Notes: a model not told the origin generated them from the letters alone. DNA of 38,568 nt from Gammaproteobacteria bacterium (GCA_009937505.1 JAACFJ010000027.1:1-38568), one strand, 5' to 3'. Shown: positions 18,956 to 29,726, counted from the first letter of the stretch. Made by a program: numbers and translations.

Positions 18956-21900
18956 ATGCTAATTACACAGCAGACGCCGGCGAGGCGGAGCCCCATTGCG
19001 GAGGTCAATGCGCGCTATCTCATTGACGAGCAAGCGCTCGTCAATGAGCTCAGGAAGATCGCCGACCCGGGCGAAACCGTGCGCGGGAGAATTCACGATA
19101 CGGCGACGGAACTGGTGGCCGCGGTGCGCCGGAACAAGGCGCGGGAGGGCGGTATCGACGCCTTCCTGCAGCAATACGATCTGTCGTCAGAAGAGGGTGT
19201 ATTGCTCATGTGCATCGCGGAGGCCCTGCTGCGCATTCCCGATGCCGACACGGCCGACCGCCTGATTGCTGACAAGATTACGGCCGCGCGATGGGAAGAG
19301 CATCTCGGCACCAGCGAGTCATTGTTCGTCAACGCCTCGACCTGGGGTCTCATGCTGACCGGGCAGCTGCTGAAGATCGACGAAACGGTAAGAATCAACC
19401 CGGCCCAGTTACTCGCCAAGGTTGCCAGCCGGGCCGGCGAGCCGGTCGTACGCACGGCAATGCGCCAGGCGATGCGCATTATGGGGCACCAGTTCGTCAT
19501 GGGCCGCAACATCAAGGAAGCATTGCAGCGCTCGGTATCGAAACGCAATAAGTCCTATCGCTACTCGTTCGATATGCTCGGTGAGGCGGCTCTCACTGCA
19601 GCCGACGCACGGCGGTATTTCGAAGCCTATTACTCGGCGATCGGCGAGATCGGAGCGGCGCCGCGCACCGCCGGTGATGATATCTTTTCGGCGCCGAGTA
19701 TTTCCGTGAAGCTGTCGGCGCTGCATCCACGGTATGAATACACACAGGTGGATCGTGTGCTCCGCGAACTCGCCCCGCGGGTACTGGAACTCGCAGAGCA
19801 CGCGAAACAATCCGATATTGCGATGACGATCGATGCCGAGGAGGCGGACAGGCTGGAGTTATCGCTGCAGGTTTTCAAACGGGTGTTCCGCGATGGCGGC
19901 TTGACGGGGTATGACGGTCTCGGACTGGCCGTTCAGACCTACCAGCGCCGGGCGAGCGACGTATTCGGCTTCCTGGAGGGCCTTGCCAGGGATGTCGGCC
20001 GCCGGATACCGGTGCGCCTTGTAAAAGGCGCGTACTGGGACACGGAGATAAAGCACGCGCAGGAGCTGGGACTCGACAGCTATCCCGTATTTACGCGCAA
20101 GGTGCACACGGACGTTTCCTACCTCGCATGTGCGTGCAAAGCGCTTGAAGCCGGGGAGGCCCTCTATCCGCAGTTTGCCACTCACAACGCGCACACGCTG
20201 GCGAGTGTGATGCACTATGCGGGGTCGCGGCTGAATTACGAGTTCCAACGCCTGCACGGAATGGGCGAAGAACTCTACGCTGAGGTCATCGACCCGGAAA
20301 AGTTCGCCCGGCCGTGCCGCGTGTATGCGCCGGTTGGCAGCCACAAGGACCTGCTGCCTTACCTGGTCAGGCGTCTCCTGGAAAACGGCGCGAATACCTC
20401 GTTCGTCAACCGGATAATCGACGACTCGATCGACATCGCCGATATTGTCGCCGACCCGATCACGGCGACTGAGGCGCACGCCGGTGAACCGCATCCGCAT
20501 ATTCCGTCGCCGCGCCTGCTGTTCGGCAAGGAGCGCAGGAATTCGCAGGGCCTGAATCTCGCGGACGACAAAGTAACGGCGGACTTATTGACGGCCATGC
20601 AGGATGCCAGTGCGAGCTCGCGGGCCGCGCACCCGATCGTTGCGGGCAAGGCGATGTCCGGCGAGTTCGTTGATTCCCTCAACCCCGCGGATAACGGGCA
20701 CACGGTTGGAACCTGCCAGGTGGCGACTGCCGGGCACGTCGATGCTGCAATAGCGAGCGCCTGCGCTGCCCAGCCGGAGTGGGATCGCACCCCGGCATCC
20801 GGGCGGGCGGAGATCCTGGAGGTGGCGGCGGACCTCTACGAGCAGCACAGGCCGGAACTGCTGTCCCTGTGTATCGACGAGGCGGGAAAGACGCTCCCGG
20901 ATGCCGAAGCAGAGTTACGGGAGGCAGTGGATTTTCTGCGCTTCTATGCAGCACAGGCGCGCAAGCAATTCGGGGATCCGGCGGAACTCCCGGGCCCGAC
21001 GGGCGAGCGCAACACGCTCGGTATGCGAGGCCGGGGCGTGTTCGTTTGCATCAGCCCCTGGAACTTCCCCCTGGCCATTTTTACGGGGCAGGTCGCCGCG
21101 GCCCTGGCAGCCGGCAACTCCGTCCTCGCCAAACCGGCCGAACAGACGCCGCTCGTTGCGTTCCGGGCGGTCGAACTCCTGATGGAAGCCGGAGTTCCGG
21201 GGCAGGTACTGCAGTTTCTTCCCGGCGACGGAGCAACAGTGGGCGGACGTGCGGTAGCCGACCCCAGGATTGCCGGAGTCGCGTTCACCGGGTCGACAGG
21301 GACCGCCAGGCTGATCAACCGTGCGCTTGCCGGGCGGGACGGCCCCATCGGTACCCTCATTGCTGAAACCGGCGGCCTGAATGCCATGTTTGTCGACAGC
21401 TCGGCGCTGCCCGAGCAAGTGGTGAAGGATGCAGCTTTTTCGGCCTTCAACAGCGCCGGGCAGAGATGCTCTGCGTTACGCCTGTTGTGCCTGCAGACGG
21501 ATATCGCGGATCGCGTTATCGAACTCCTTGTCGGGCACATGGAAGAACTCGTCATCGGCAATCCGGCGCTGCTGGCAACGGATGTCGGTCCCGCGATAGA
21601 CGATGAAGCACGCAGCATGCTCGAGGCTCACGTGAAGCAGATGGAGAATGAGGCGAGGGTGTTGTACCGCTGTCCCCTCGATGACGGTACGGAATCAGGC
21701 ACTTTTTTCGCGCCGACGTTGATCGAGATAGACAGTGTCGATGCGCTCGAAAATGAGGTGTTCGGTCCGGTACTTCACGTGCTGAAATTCAGGAGCAGGG
21801 ACCTGCAGGCGACCATCGATGCGGTCAATGCAAGCGGCTATGGATTGACGATGGGCCTGCACAGCCGGATCGACGCGCGGGCGCGCAGGCTCGCCGAACT

Positions 21901-22108
21901 GTCCGGCGCCGGCAATATCTACATCAACCGCAACATGATCGGGGCCGTCGTCGGCGTCCAGCCGTTCGGCGGGCGGGGCCTTTCGGGTACCGGCCCGAAG
22001 GCAGGAGGCCCGCATTACTTGCCGCGCTTCGGGACCGAGTACACGATCAGCAACAATATCGCGGCGGTCGGTGGCAACGCGAGCCTGCTCTCGCTGGAGA
22101 ACGATTGA
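18956..22108 (+). CDS. putA: Bifunctional proline dehydrogenase / P5C dehydrogenase PutA
   Basis: Converts proline to glutamate in two steps: FAD-linked dehydrogenation to P5C, then NAD+-linked oxidation. From ATG 18956 the product has 1050 residues. The PRODH barrel (about 170-500) shows SVKLSALHPRYEY, LVKGAYWD (around K357) and FATHNAHT. The P5CDH domain (about 560-1040) shows SPWNFPLAIFTGQ and the catalytic C838 in SAGQRCSALRL. There is no N-terminal ribbon-helix-helix domain, so unlike E. coli PutA it should not be its own repressor. A GTG at 18944 could add four residues. The flavin-reoxidation partner is the membrane quinone pool by family knowledge. Confidence 0.96.
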   Translation: MLITQQTPARRSPIAEVNARYLIDEQALVNELRKIADPGETVRGRIHDTATELVAAVRRNKAREGGIDAFLQQYDLSSEEGVLLMCIAEALLRIPDADTADRLIADKITAARWEEHLGTSESLFVNASTWGLMLTGQLLKIDETVRINPAQLLAKVASRAGEPVVRTAMRQAMRIMGHQFVMGRNIKEALQRSVSKRNKSYRYSFDMLGEAALTAADARRYFEAYYSAIGEIGAAPRTAGDDIFSAPSISVKLSALHPRYEYTQVDRVLRELAPRVLELAEHAKQSDIAMTIDAEEADRLELSLQVFKRVFRDGGLTGYDGLGLAVQTYQRRASDVFGFLEGLARDVGRRIPVRLVKGAYWDTEIKHAQELGLDSYPVFTRKVHTDVSYLACACKALEAGEALYPQFATHNAHTLASVMHYAGSRLNYEFQRLHGMGEELYAEVIDPEKFARPCRVYAPVGSHKDLLPYLVRRLLENGANTSFVNRIIDDSIDIADIVADPITATEAHAGEPHPHIPSPRLLFGKERRNSQGLNLADDKVTADLLTAMQDASASSRAAHPIVAGKAMSGEFVDSLNPADNGHTVGTCQVATAGHVDAAIASACAAQPEWDRTPASGRAEILEVAADLYEQHRPELLSLCIDEAGKTLPDAEAELREAVDFLRFYAAQARKQFGDPAELPGPTGERNTLGMRGRGVFVCISPWNFPLAIFTGQVAAALAAGNSVLAKPAEQTPLVAFRAVELLMEAGVPGQVLQFLPGDGATVGGRAVADPRIAGVAFTGSTGTARLINRALAGRDGPIGTLIAETGGLNAMFVDSSALPEQVVKDAAFSAFNSAGQRCSALRLLCLQTDIADRVIELLVGHMEELVIGNPALLATDVGPAIDDEARSMLEAHVKQMENEARVLYRCPLDDGTESGTFFAPTLIEIDSVDALENEVFGPVLHVLKFRSRDLQATIDAVNASGYGLTMGLHSRIDARARRLAELSGAGNIYINRNMIGAVVGVQPFGGRGLSGTGPKAGGPHYLPRFGTEYTISNNIAAVGGNASLLSLEND

Positions 22109-22111
22109 ACC

Positions 22112-23470
22112 ATGGCGGCTATCAGCATTTTTGATATTTTCAAGATCGGCGTTGGGCCCTCGAGCTCGCATACGGTCGGCCCGATGAAGGCCGCCAATGC
22201 ATTCGCGAGCGAGCTGGCCGCTCTCGGCGCGGCTGTTTCGACGCTGGAAGTGACCCTGCACGGCTCGCTCGCCTACACGGGAAAAGGTCACGGCACCGAC
22301 TCCGCGGTTCTACTCGGGCTGGCGGGCTCGCAGCCGGAGACGATAGACCCGGAATCCATGGAAGAGCAGCTTCGCAGGATCCATGGCGAGAAACGAATCG
22401 AGGTACCCGGTATCGGGATGATCGACTTCGATCCGCAAGAGCACCTCGTTTTCAACTACGACGAAGAACTACCCAGGCATACCAACGGCATGCGCTTCCG
22501 CGCTCTCGGGCCGAACGCCGAGGTGGTGCGGGATGACATCTATTATTCGCTCGGAGGCGGATTCATCGCACGGGGAGACGAACCCGAACCTACTTCGCAA
22601 AGCGGGGAGCCACGCCATTATTTCGACAACAGCCATTCACTCCTGCAGCTCTGCGCGGACCACGGCTGCAGTATTGCCGAGCTGGTGCTCGAGAACGAGG
22701 TGCAGTGGCGGGACCGGGCCGAGGTCGATCGATCCATAGACGCGATCTGGCGCGCGATGGAGGGATGTATCGAGCGCGGCCTGCGAACCGAGGGCGTATT
22801 GCCCGGAGCGATGGCCGTCACAAGGAGGGCGCCCAAGCTGCGCAGCCGGCTGGAGGCGAGGGAGCAGGCGTCTCCGCTCGATGCAATGGAGTGGGTCAAC
22901 GCTTACGCAATCGCGGTGAACGAGGAAAATGCGGCAGGCGGCCGCGTCGTGACGTCACCGACAAACGGCGCCGCAGGCATCATACCGGCGGTGCTGATGT
23001 ACTACCTGCGCTTCGTGCCTGGCGCCAATACCGGGGGCGTGCGGACGTTTCTGCTGACGGCCGGCGCTATCGGCATCCTCTACAAGGTCAATGCGTCGAT
23101 CTCCGGTGCGGAGATGGGCTGCCAGGGCGAAGTGGGGGTCGCGTGTTCAATGGCTGCCGGAGCGCTTGCTGCCGTGCTCGGCGGCACGAGCGACCATGTC
23201 GAGGAAGCGGCGGAGATCGGCATGGAACACAATCTCGGGCTGACCTGCGACCCGATCGGTGGCCTCGTCCAGATTCCCTGCATCGAACGCAATGCGATGG
23301 GGGCCGTGAAAGCAATCAACGCGGCGACGATCGCCATGCATGGCGACGGCACGCACAAGGTTACTTTGGACCAGGTGATCGAGACCATGCGGCAGACCGG
23401 CCTGGACATGTCGTCGAGCTACAAGGAGACCTCCATGGGAGGCCTGGCGGTGAACGTCCCCGAGTGTTAG
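22112..23470 (+). CDS. sdaA: L-serine ammonia-lyase (iron-sulfur type)
   Basis: Single-chain L-serine dehydratase of 452 residues that turns serine into pyruvate and ammonia with a 4Fe-4S cluster. The N-terminal domain opens [20 protein letters not shown], the family signature. The catalytic domain holds [14 protein letters not shown] and the cluster cysteines in [19 protein letters not shown] and [11 protein letters not shown]. It starts three bases after putA, so the two are cotranscribed. Its stop shares TTAG (23467-23470) with the convergent sixA stop. With kbl-tdh it can drain threonine through glycine and serine to pyruvate, if a glycine-to-serine step exists elsewhere. Confidence 0.97.
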   Translation: MAAISIFDIFKIGVGPSSSHTVGPMKAANAFASELAALGAAVSTLEVTLHGSLAYTGKGHGTDSAVLLGLAGSQPETIDPESMEEQLRRIHGEKRIEVPGIGMIDFDPQEHLVFNYDEELPRHTNGMRFRALGPNAEVVRDDIYYSLGGGFIARGDEPEPTSQSGEPRHYFDNSHSLLQLCADHGCSIAELVLENEVQWRDRAEVDRSIDAIWRAMEGCIERGLRTEGVLPGAMAVTRRAPKLRSRLEAREQASPLDAMEWVNAYAIAVNEENAAGGRVVTSPTNGAAGIIPAVLMYYLRFVPGANTGGVRTFLLTAGAIGILYKVNASISGAEMGCQGEVGVACSMAAGALAAVLGGTSDHVEEAAEIGMEHNLGLTCDPIGGLVQIPCIERNAMGAVKAINAATIAMHGDGTHKVTLDQVIETMRQTGLDMSSSYKETSMGGLAVNVPEC

Positions 23471-23961
23471 GCAGGATTCTTGGGGAAGTCGTAAAGCAGG
23501 AGTTGGGTGTCCGGTCTGTCGTAAAGGGCCCACTCGTCGGTGTCCAGTTCGACGCTGACGACGCCCGACGTAGGGAGATTGTTGGTCAGGCCCGGAACCA
23601 GGTAATTGGCGAAGTCCGTGAAACCGGGATTGTGCCCCACGAGCATGAGGTTGTTGAAGCCAACGTCCTGGGATGCGATCACGTCGAGTATGCCGTTCAC
23701 CGACGCAAGGTAAAGCGTGTTGTCCCGCTGCAGGAACTCACGCGGGTAGCCGATCGCGTTCGCAATGACTTTCGCGGTCGTCCACGCACGGACGGCAGGA
23801 CTGCTGACAATCAATGAGGGGCGGATACCGGCGGCCACGATGCGCCGCCCCATTTCGGGCGCATCCCGCTTACCGCGCTTGTTCAGTGGCCGATCCCGGT
23901 CGGCCAGGGAGGTATCCTTCCAACTCGATTTGGCGTGCCGGACGAGGGTGAGTGTCTTCAT
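23467..23961 (-). CDS. sixA: SixA-type histidine phosphatase
   Basis: Histidine-phosphatase-superfamily protein of 164 residues, small like E. coli SixA, which dephosphorylates phosphohistidine (on NPr and ArcB). The RHG-type motif is LVRHAKSSW (H9), followed by RPLNKRGKRDAPEMGRRI, and the second catalytic histidine is in LVGHNPGFTDF. It follows sufT by 28 bases on the same strand and may be the last gene of the suf transcript. No phosphotransferase gene is in the window, so the substrate is open. Confidence 0.9.
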   Translation of the reverse strand: MKTLTLVRHAKSSWKDTSLADRDRPLNKRGKRDAPEMGRRIVAAGIRPSLIVSSPAVRAWTTAKVIANAIGYPREFLQRDNTLYLASVNGILDVIASQDVGFNNLMLVGHNPGFTDFANYLVPGLTNNLPTSGVVSVELDTDEWALYDRPDTQLLLYDFPKNPA

Positions 23962-23989
23962 AGCATTGCAACGTCTGTTGCGTGCGAGT

Positions 23990-24541
23990 TTACATCAAAC
24001 CGGTTTGCAGGCGCGCTTCCTCGGACATCATGCTCTGGTTCCACGGCGGGTCGAACACGAGATACACCTGCACGTCCGCCACCGTGGGAATGACGCCGAT
24101 CTTCTCCTGGGCGTCCTGAACGAGGATTTCTCCCATTCCGCACCCTGGTGCAGTGAGGGTCATGTCGACCTCGACCGAACGCTCGCCATTGCCGAGGGGC
24201 TTCACTTCGCAGCGGTAGATGAGCCCGAGGTCGACGATATTCACCGGTATCTCAGGGTCGTAACAGGTGCGCAGCTGCTCCCAGATGACCGCTTCGATGT
24301 CCTCGTCCGTGGGATTCTCGGGCACTTCGGGTGGCGGCACCGGTTCCTTGCCCAGGGCGTCAGCGTCCCCGCCGGCAATGCGGAACAGGTTGCCTTCGAC
24401 GTAAACGGTAAAGCTGCCGCCGAGTGCCTGCGTCAAGAATCCGGTGGTGCCCTCGCGCAGCGTCAGTTCCTCGCCCGCGGGGATGATGATCGCCTTGACG
24501 TCGCGCGTTATCGTTACCGGTTCATTCGTGTGTCCGAACAT
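23990..24541 (-). CDS. sufT: SUF-associated Fe-S assembly protein SufT (DUF59/MIP18)
   Basis: Auxiliary Fe-S maturation factor. From ATG 24541 the product has 183 residues. An N-terminal beta-rich part (VTITRDVKAIIIPAGE, GTTGFLTQALGGSFTV) is followed by a DUF59 domain with CYDPEIPVNIVDLGLIY and the conserved cysteine in LTAPGCGMGEIL. The frame extends upstream to 24622, but that stretch lies inside sufU and has no family similarity. It starts 8 bases after the sufU stop. Confidence 0.93.
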   Translation of the reverse strand: MFGHTNEPVTITRDVKAIIIPAGEELTLREGTTGFLTQALGGSFTVYVEGNLFRIAGGDADALGKEPVPPPEVPENPTDEDIEAVIWEQLRTCYDPEIPVNIVDLGLIYRCEVKPLGNGERSVEVDMTLTAPGCGMGEILVQDAQEKIGVIPTVADVQVYLVFDPPWNQSMMSEEARLQTGLM

Positions 24542-24549
24542 CTGCTGTC

Positions 24550-25026
24550 CTACTCCGTGCTGGCAGGCGTCGCATCCTGCTGCAATGCTGATTTGAGCGC
24601 GTGCCATGCGAGCGTGGCGCACTTGACCCTGGACGGGAAATCGCGCACGCCCGCCAGCGCGCGAAGCTTGCCGATGTCAACCCGCTTGTCGTCCTGCGGA
24701 TCTTCGCCAGCGAGCTGAGCCGTAACGGCATCGAAGAATGCGATCGCGTTACTCGAGCTGAGCCCGATGACCGTATCCGTCAACAACGAGGCCGACGCGA
24801 CTGAAATGGCGCAGCCCGATCCCTCGAATGCGGCATTCCTGATGGTTTCGTCCGAGTCCACATCGAGGTAAAGCCTGAGTTTGTCGCCACACAGCGGATT
24901 GATGCCCTCCGCACTGTGGGTCGTATGTTCGAGTTTGCCGAAATGGCGTGGGTTGCGTGCATGATCGAGGATCAGGTCCCGATACAGGTCGCGAACATCG
25001 TCAGTGTGCAAGCCGCCAGCGATCAT
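24550..25026 (-). CDS. sufU: SufU, zinc-dependent sulfur acceptor of SufS
   Basis: IscU-like fold protein of 158 residues. It carries the four SufU zinc ligands: C46 and D48 (NPLCGDK), C72 (GSGCAIS) and C136 (VKCATLAWH). The spacing and the extra stretch before the last cysteine match SufU rather than IscU. By family knowledge it accepts sulfur from SufS in place of SufE. Its ATG overlaps the sufS stop (25023-25026). Confidence 0.93.
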   Translation of the reverse strand: MIAGGLHTDDVRDLYRDLILDHARNPRHFGKLEHTTHSAEGINPLCGDKLRLYLDVDSDETIRNAAFEGSGCAISVASASLLTDTVIGLSSSNAIAFFDAVTAQLAGEDPQDDKRVDIGKLRALAGVRDFPSRVKCATLAWHALKSALQQDATPASTE

Positions 25027-26270
25027 GCAAAGATCTCTCTCGCTTTTTCGAGAGCCTCGACCAACCGGTCGATATCATCAAAGTTGTTATACAGTGCGAG
25101 TGACGCCCTGGCAGTGCCCGGTACGCCGAAGTACTCCATGACGGGCATGGCGCAATGGTGTCCGGTACGTATTGCGACGCCCTGGTGATCAAGGATGGTG
25201 CCGAGATCGTGGGGGTGAATGTCGCCCAGCAGGAACGACTGCACGCCGGCCCGGTGCGCGGCCGTGCCGATCAGTCGCATTTCCGCGATCGAGGACAGGC
25301 GTTGCGTCATGTAGTCCGATAGCTCACTTTCCCAGGACTCGACGTGCCGTATGCCGACATCCTCGAGGTACTGCGCCGCCGCGCCAAATCCGACTACGCC
25401 GCTGATGTTCGGCGTACCGGCTTCAAACTTGTAGGGCAGCTCATTGAAAGTCGTTCCGGAAAAGCTGACTTCGAGGATCATGTCGCCGCCTCCTTTGTAC
25501 GGCGGCATGGCGTCGAGGACCGCTTCCTTGCCATACAGGACGCCCGTCCCGGTGGGGCCGAACATCTTGTGCCCGGAAAAGGCGTAGAAATCGCAATCAA
25601 GGTCTCTTACGTCGACCCGCATGTGAGGCACGCCCTGCGCGCCATCGACGAGGACCGGAATGTCGCGGGCATGCGCTTCGGCGATGATCTCCCTGACCGG
25701 GTTGATCGTGCCGAGCGCATTGGATACGTGTGCGATTGCGAGCAACCTGACTTCATCGCTCATGAGTGCATAGAGCGCGTCCAGATCGAGTTCGCCCTTG
25801 TCGTTGATCGGCGCGACGAGAAGTTCCGCACCGGTCTGCTCGCACACGAGCTGCCACGGCACGATATTGGCGTGATGCTCGAGGTGCGTAATCAGCACCT
25901 TGTCGCCGGGGCCGATATTCGGCCGGCAGAAACTCTGTGCGACCAGGTTGATGGACTCCGTGGTGCCACTCGTGAACACGACTTCACTCGTGCTGGCCGC
26001 GTTGATGAAGCGGCGAAGCGTTTCCCGGGCTCCTTCATAGGCATCGGTCGCCCTGTGGCTCAGGGTATGTACGCCTCGATGGACATTGGCATGGTCGTGA
26101 CTCTCATAATGCGCGATCGCGTCTATCACGGCTGAAGGTTGCTGGGCCGACGCGGCACTGTCGAGGTAGACGAGATGGTGTCCGTTTACATCCTGGTCGA
26201 GGGCAGGGAAGTCAGCGCGGCATGCCGATACCACGGACTGGCCGTCTTTGCGCTGCGGTGCCTGCGTCAT
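25023..26270 (-). CDS. sufS: Cysteine desulfurase SufS
   Basis: PLP enzyme that takes sulfur from cysteine and supplies it to SufU and the SufBCD scaffold. The 415-residue protein shows YLDSAASAQQP, the PLP lysine K235 in FSGHKMFGPTG, and the catalytic C373 in IRTGHHCAMP, the group II (SufS-type) arrangement. Overlaps sufD and sufU by four bases at each end. Confidence 0.97.
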   Translation of the reverse strand: MTQAPQRKDGQSVVSACRADFPALDQDVNGHHLVYLDSAASAQQPSAVIDAIAHYESHDHANVHRGVHTLSHRATDAYEGARETLRRFINAASTSEVVFTSGTTESINLVAQSFCRPNIGPGDKVLITHLEHHANIVPWQLVCEQTGAELLVAPINDKGELDLDALYALMSDEVRLLAIAHVSNALGTINPVREIIAEAHARDIPVLVDGAQGVPHMRVDVRDLDCDFYAFSGHKMFGPTGTGVLYGKEAVLDAMPPYKGGGDMILEVSFSGTTFNELPYKFEAGTPNISGVVGFGAAAQYLEDVGIRHVESWESELSDYMTQRLSSIAEMRLIGTAAHRAGVQSFLLGDIHPHDLGTILDHQGVAIRTGHHCAMPVMEYFGVPGTARASLALYNNFDDIDRLVEALEKAREIFA

Positions 26271-27550
26271 TCGTCGCCACCGTCGGTCAGTTCCGACAGG
26301 CGCCCTTCAACCATTTCCGTCAGGTGATCGGTGAGTACCGCGATAGGTGAATGACTCACGATGCTGGCACCAAATGCCCGCGTCAACGTGCGCATGGCGT
26401 CCTGCTTGTCGAGCCCGCGGGACCGCAGGTAGAAAAGCGCGGCCTCATCGATCTGCCCCACCGTCGTGCCGTGACTGCACTTGACTTCGTCGGCGTAGAT
26501 TTCGAGCTCTGGCTTGGCATCGATCTCCGAACGCTCGCTCAGCAGCAGGTTATGGTTCGCCTGCTCTGCATCCGTGCCATCCGCGCCGGGCCGTACGATG
26601 GCCTTGCCGTTCCATACGCAGCGGCAGCGTCCACCCAGGATGCCGCGGTACTCCTGTTCGGAGCGCGCGGGCCCGACGCGGTGGTCGATTCGGACATGGT
26701 TGTCGATATGCTGGCCCTCGCCGGCGATGTACAGGCCGGCAACGACTACGTTGGCTTCCTTACCCGCAATGTCGATGTCCAGGTCGTTCCTGACGAGCTG
26801 CCCGCCCAGGTCGAAACCGCTGTAACGAACAGTACTGGCATCCTGCAGCGTTATTGTCGTGCGGTGGGTCTGCGTGTGGTGTCCGTCGCGCCCCTGGATG
26901 CGCACGTAATCGGCGCTTGCGCCCCGCGCCAGCGACAGCTCAACGATGCTGTTCGCATAGTGGTCGGCCTCGCCGATCGACGCGTGGTATTCGACAAATT
27001 GCGCCTTCGAGCCTTCTTCGAGTTCGATGCAGACACGTGCCTGCGCCACGCCCGGTTGCGAATCCGCACCGTCTACGATTAGCAGGCCCAGCGGACGATC
27101 GTGGTGCGTGCCGGCGCGCACCCGAATGTGCAGGCCGTCGGGCAACAGCGCGGCGTTGAGATCGGCCAGCGGATGCTCGAAGCCTGGCGCATGCGCGAGT
27201 TCGCTGAATGTCGCGACGCTCAGCCCGTCGTCGCCGGCGAGATCCATGCCGTCCGCAATCGCACCGTTGCTGATGACGATCCAGTCGATGTCTATTGCCG
27301 CGCGGATCGCTGCCACACGGTCGCCGATGGACGCAGAGGAGGGCACCGGGGCGCCGTTTTCGAGCCAGCGCTGGCTGATGTCGGCAACCGCGGCGAGATC
27401 GGTATATTTCCAGTCTTCGAGACGCGTGGTCGGAAAGCCCCGCTCCAGGAAGCGCGCCAGTGCCGCCTGGCGATTCGCCGCCAGTGCATTATCCGGCAGT
27501 TTCTGCACGGCCGTCGCGAGCGCTTTGTCGGGGAGGGCGAGCGCGGTCAT
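26267..27550 (-). CDS. sufD: Fe-S cluster assembly scaffold subunit SufD
   Basis: SufD pairs with SufB in the SufBC2D complex and is needed for iron entry. The 427-residue protein has an N-terminal helical region ([12 protein letters not shown]) and the beta-helix core, ending in the conserved C-terminal stretch [21 protein letters not shown]. The conserved histidine in CSHGTT is present. Overlaps sufC by four bases. Confidence 0.96.
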   Translation of the reverse strand: MTALALPDKALATAVQKLPDNALAANRQAALARFLERGFPTTRLEDWKYTDLAAVADISQRWLENGAPVPSSASIGDRVAAIRAAIDIDWIVISNGAIADGMDLAGDDGLSVATFSELAHAPGFEHPLADLNAALLPDGLHIRVRAGTHHDRPLGLLIVDGADSQPGVAQARVCIELEEGSKAQFVEYHASIGEADHYANSIVELSLARGASADYVRIQGRDGHHTQTHRTTITLQDASTVRYSGFDLGGQLVRNDLDIDIAGKEANVVVAGLYIAGEGQHIDNHVRIDHRVGPARSEQEYRGILGGRCRCVWNGKAIVRPGADGTDAEQANHNLLLSERSEIDAKPELEIYADEVKCSHGTTVGQIDEAALFYLRSRGLDKQDAMRTLTRAFGASIVSHSPIAVLTDHLTEMVEGRLSELTDGGDE

Positions 27551-28299
27551 GCGTTTGCCGCCTCCCTGACCCAGTCGTAGCCCTTCTCCTCGAGTTCCAG
27601 TGCCAGCGACTTGTCGCCGGAGCGAAGAATCTTGCCGCCGGACAGGACGTGAACCACGTCTGGCTCGACGTAATCGAGCAAGCGCTGGTAGTGCGTGACC
27701 AGGACGATCGCGCGGTCCGGGCTGCGGAGCGCGTTGACGCCCTGGGCGACGGCTTTCAACGCGTCGATGTCCAGGCCCGAGTCGGTTTCGTCGAGTATTG
27801 CCAGTTCGGGCTCGAGCATCGCCAGCTGCAGGATTTCGTTGCGTTTCTTCTCGCCGCCGGAAAAGCCTTCATTGACGCCGCGGTTCAGGAACTTGGGATC
27901 CATGCCCAGCAGCGCCATCTTCTCCCTTGCGAGCTTGAGAAACTCGAATGCATCGACTTCATCCACGCCGTGGTGCTTGCGCTTCGCATTCAACGCCGCT
28001 TTCAGCAGGTAAGCGTTGTTGACGCCCGGTATTTCAACGGGATACTGGAAACCGAGAAAGATACCCTCGCGGGCGCGCTCCTCGGGCGCGAGTTCCAGCA
28101 GGTCCCGGCCCTTGTACTCGACGGAACCCTCGGTCACGACGTAATCCTCATGCCCGGCGATCACCTGCGCGAGCGTGCTCTTGCCGGAGCCGTTCGGCCC
28201 CATGATGGCGTGCACTTCGCCGGCCTTCACGGTCAGCGACAGGCCATTGAGAATCGGGGTGTCTCCCGTACTGGCTTTCAGATCTTTGATTTCAAGCAT
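27547..28299 (-). CDS. sufC: Fe-S assembly ATPase SufC
   Basis: ABC-type ATPase of the SufBC2D scaffold, 250 residues. Walker A is GPNGSGKST (K40), the signature region is [13 protein letters not shown], and Walker B is [17 protein letters not shown], the typical SufC variant. Its ATG lies 9 bases after the ancestral sufB stop (28309) but inside the end of the frameshifted sufB frame, which runs on to 28292. Confidence 0.97.
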   Translation of the reverse strand: MLEIKDLKASTGDTPILNGLSLTVKAGEVHAIMGPNGSGKSTLAQVIAGHEDYVVTEGSVEYKGRDLLELAPEERAREGIFLGFQYPVEIPGVNNAYLLKAALNAKRKHHGVDEVDAFEFLKLAREKMALLGMDPKFLNRGVNEGFSGGEKKRNEILQLAMLEPELAILDETDSGLDIDALKAVAQGVNALRSPDRAIVLVTHYQRLLDYVEPDVVHVLSGGKILRSGDKSLALELEEKGYDWVREAANA

Positions 28300-29722
28300 T
28301 GACTGTTCCTAGCCGACGGCGCCTTCGAGGCTGACGTTGAGCAGATTCTGCGCTTCGACGGCAAATTCCATGGGTAATTCCTTGAAGACTTCCTTGCTCG
28401 GATATTCCGCGCTGCCGGCAATAGAACAGCTGGTTGGCGGATATCTTCGACGTCGTCGCTTCGTGTTCCACGCGTGCGGAGGGGTTCTTGATTTCCATAT
28501 AGGGGAACGTATGTGCTCCGCAATCCTTGCCGATCAGCAGCGAGTCGCACTGGGTGTGATTGCGCGCATCGCGCGCCTGCGGCATCACCCGAACAAGGCC
28601 GCGGTATGCGTTCTGCGCACGCCCCGCCGAGATGCCCTTCGACACGATCGTGCTGCGCGTATTGCGCCCGATATGGATCATCTTGGTGCCGGTATCGGCC
28701 TGCTGAAAATTATTTGCGACGGCAACCGAATAGAATTCGCCGACGGAGTTGTCACCACGCAGAATGCAGCTCGGGTACTTCCACGTAATCGCAGAGCCTG
28801 TTTCGACCTGTGTCCATGAGATCTTCGAGTTTGCACCGCGACAGTCGCCGCGCTTGGTGACGAAGTTAAAAATGCCCCCTTTGCCGTTCTCATCCCCGGG
28901 GTACCAGTTCTGCACGGTCGAATACTTGATCTCCGCGCCTTCGAGTGCGACCAGTTCGACGACGGCGGCGTGCAGCTGGTTCTCGTCGCGCATCGGCGCC
29001 GTGCAGCCCTCGAGGTAGCTTACATGACTGCCTTCATCGGCGACGATGAGCGTGCGCTCGAACTGTCCGGTGTTGGCGGCGTTGATGCGGAAATAGGTCG
29101 ATAGCTCCATGGGGCAGCGCACACCCTTGGGTACATAGACGAACGAGCCGTCACTGAACACCGCCGAGTTCAGGGCTGCGTAGAAATTGTCTCGCTGCGG
29201 AACGACAGTGCCGAGGTATTTCTGTACCAGCTCGGGATGATTTTTGACGGCCTCCGAGAACGAGCAGAAGATGACGCCGGCCTCAGAAAGCTTTTCCTTG
29301 AACGTCGTTGCTACCGAAACGCTGTCGAACACTGCGTCGACCGCCACACCGGCGAGGCGCGCGCGCTCGTGGAGCGGTATGCCGAGCTTGTCGTAAGTCT
29401 CGAGCAGCTTGGGGTCGACCTCGTCGAGGCTCTTGGGCCTGTCCTTGTCGGACTTCGGCGCCGAGAAATACGAGATCTCGTTGAAATCGATAGGCGGGTA
29501 GTGGACGTGGGCCCAGGTCGGCTCGCGCATTTCCAGCCACAGTCGGTAGGCGCGCAGCCGCCACTCGAGCATGAATTCAGGCTCTTCCTTGCGCGCCGAG
29601 ATTGCTCGTACAACGTCCTCGTCAAGCCCGGGCGGCAGGCTGTCGCTGTCGATATCGGTGACGAAGCCGTGTTCGTAGCGTCGATTGACCAGACTTTCGA
29701 TATTCTCGGTTTCTGTGGTCAT
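28292..29722 (-). CDS. sufB: SufB scaffold protein with frameshifted C-terminus
   Basis: SufB is the main Fe-S scaffold of the SUF pathway. The true start is ATG 29722 ([11 protein letters not shown]). The product is normal up to residue 442, with all core features ([19 protein letters not shown], the SSC-type [13 protein letters not shown] region, [20 protein letters not shown]). At 28396/28397 the reading frame breaks. The normal tail ([16 protein letters not shown], ending LEGAVG and TAG at 28311-28309) is intact in another frame. In the family GISE is followed by twelve residues, then this tail; loss of about 35 bases explains both the gap and the shift. The frame as written ends with 34 unrelated Arg-rich residues at 28292. 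True mutation or assembly error cannot be told apart here. Confidence 0.9.
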   Translation of the reverse strand: MTTETENIESLVNRRYEHGFVTDIDSDSLPPGLDEDVVRAISARKEEPEFMLEWRLRAYRLWLEMREPTWAHVHYPPIDFNEISYFSAPKSDKDRPKSLDEVDPKLLETYDKLGIPLHERARLAGVAVDAVFDSVSVATTFKEKLSEAGVIFCSFSEAVKNHPELVQKYLGTVVPQRDNFYAALNSAVFSDGSFVYVPKGVRCPMELSTYFRINAANTGQFERTLIVADEGSHVSYLEGCTAPMRDENQLHAAVVELVALEGAEIKYSTVQNWYPGDENGKGGIFNFVTKRGDCRGANSKISWTQVETGSAITWKYPSCILRGDNSVGEFYSVAVANNFQQADTGTKMIHIGRNTRSTIVSKGISAGRAQNAYRGLVRVMPQARDARNHTQCDSLLIGKDCGAHTFPYMEIKNPSARVEHEATTSKISANQLFYCRQRGISEQGSLQGITHGICRRSAESAQRQPRRRRRLGTVNA

Positions 29723-29726
29723 GGAT

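Noticed and set aside
28278-28550. Separate small gene at the 3' end of sufB
   Set aside because: It is the third frame of the same region; the real second piece is the SufB tail in yet another frame.
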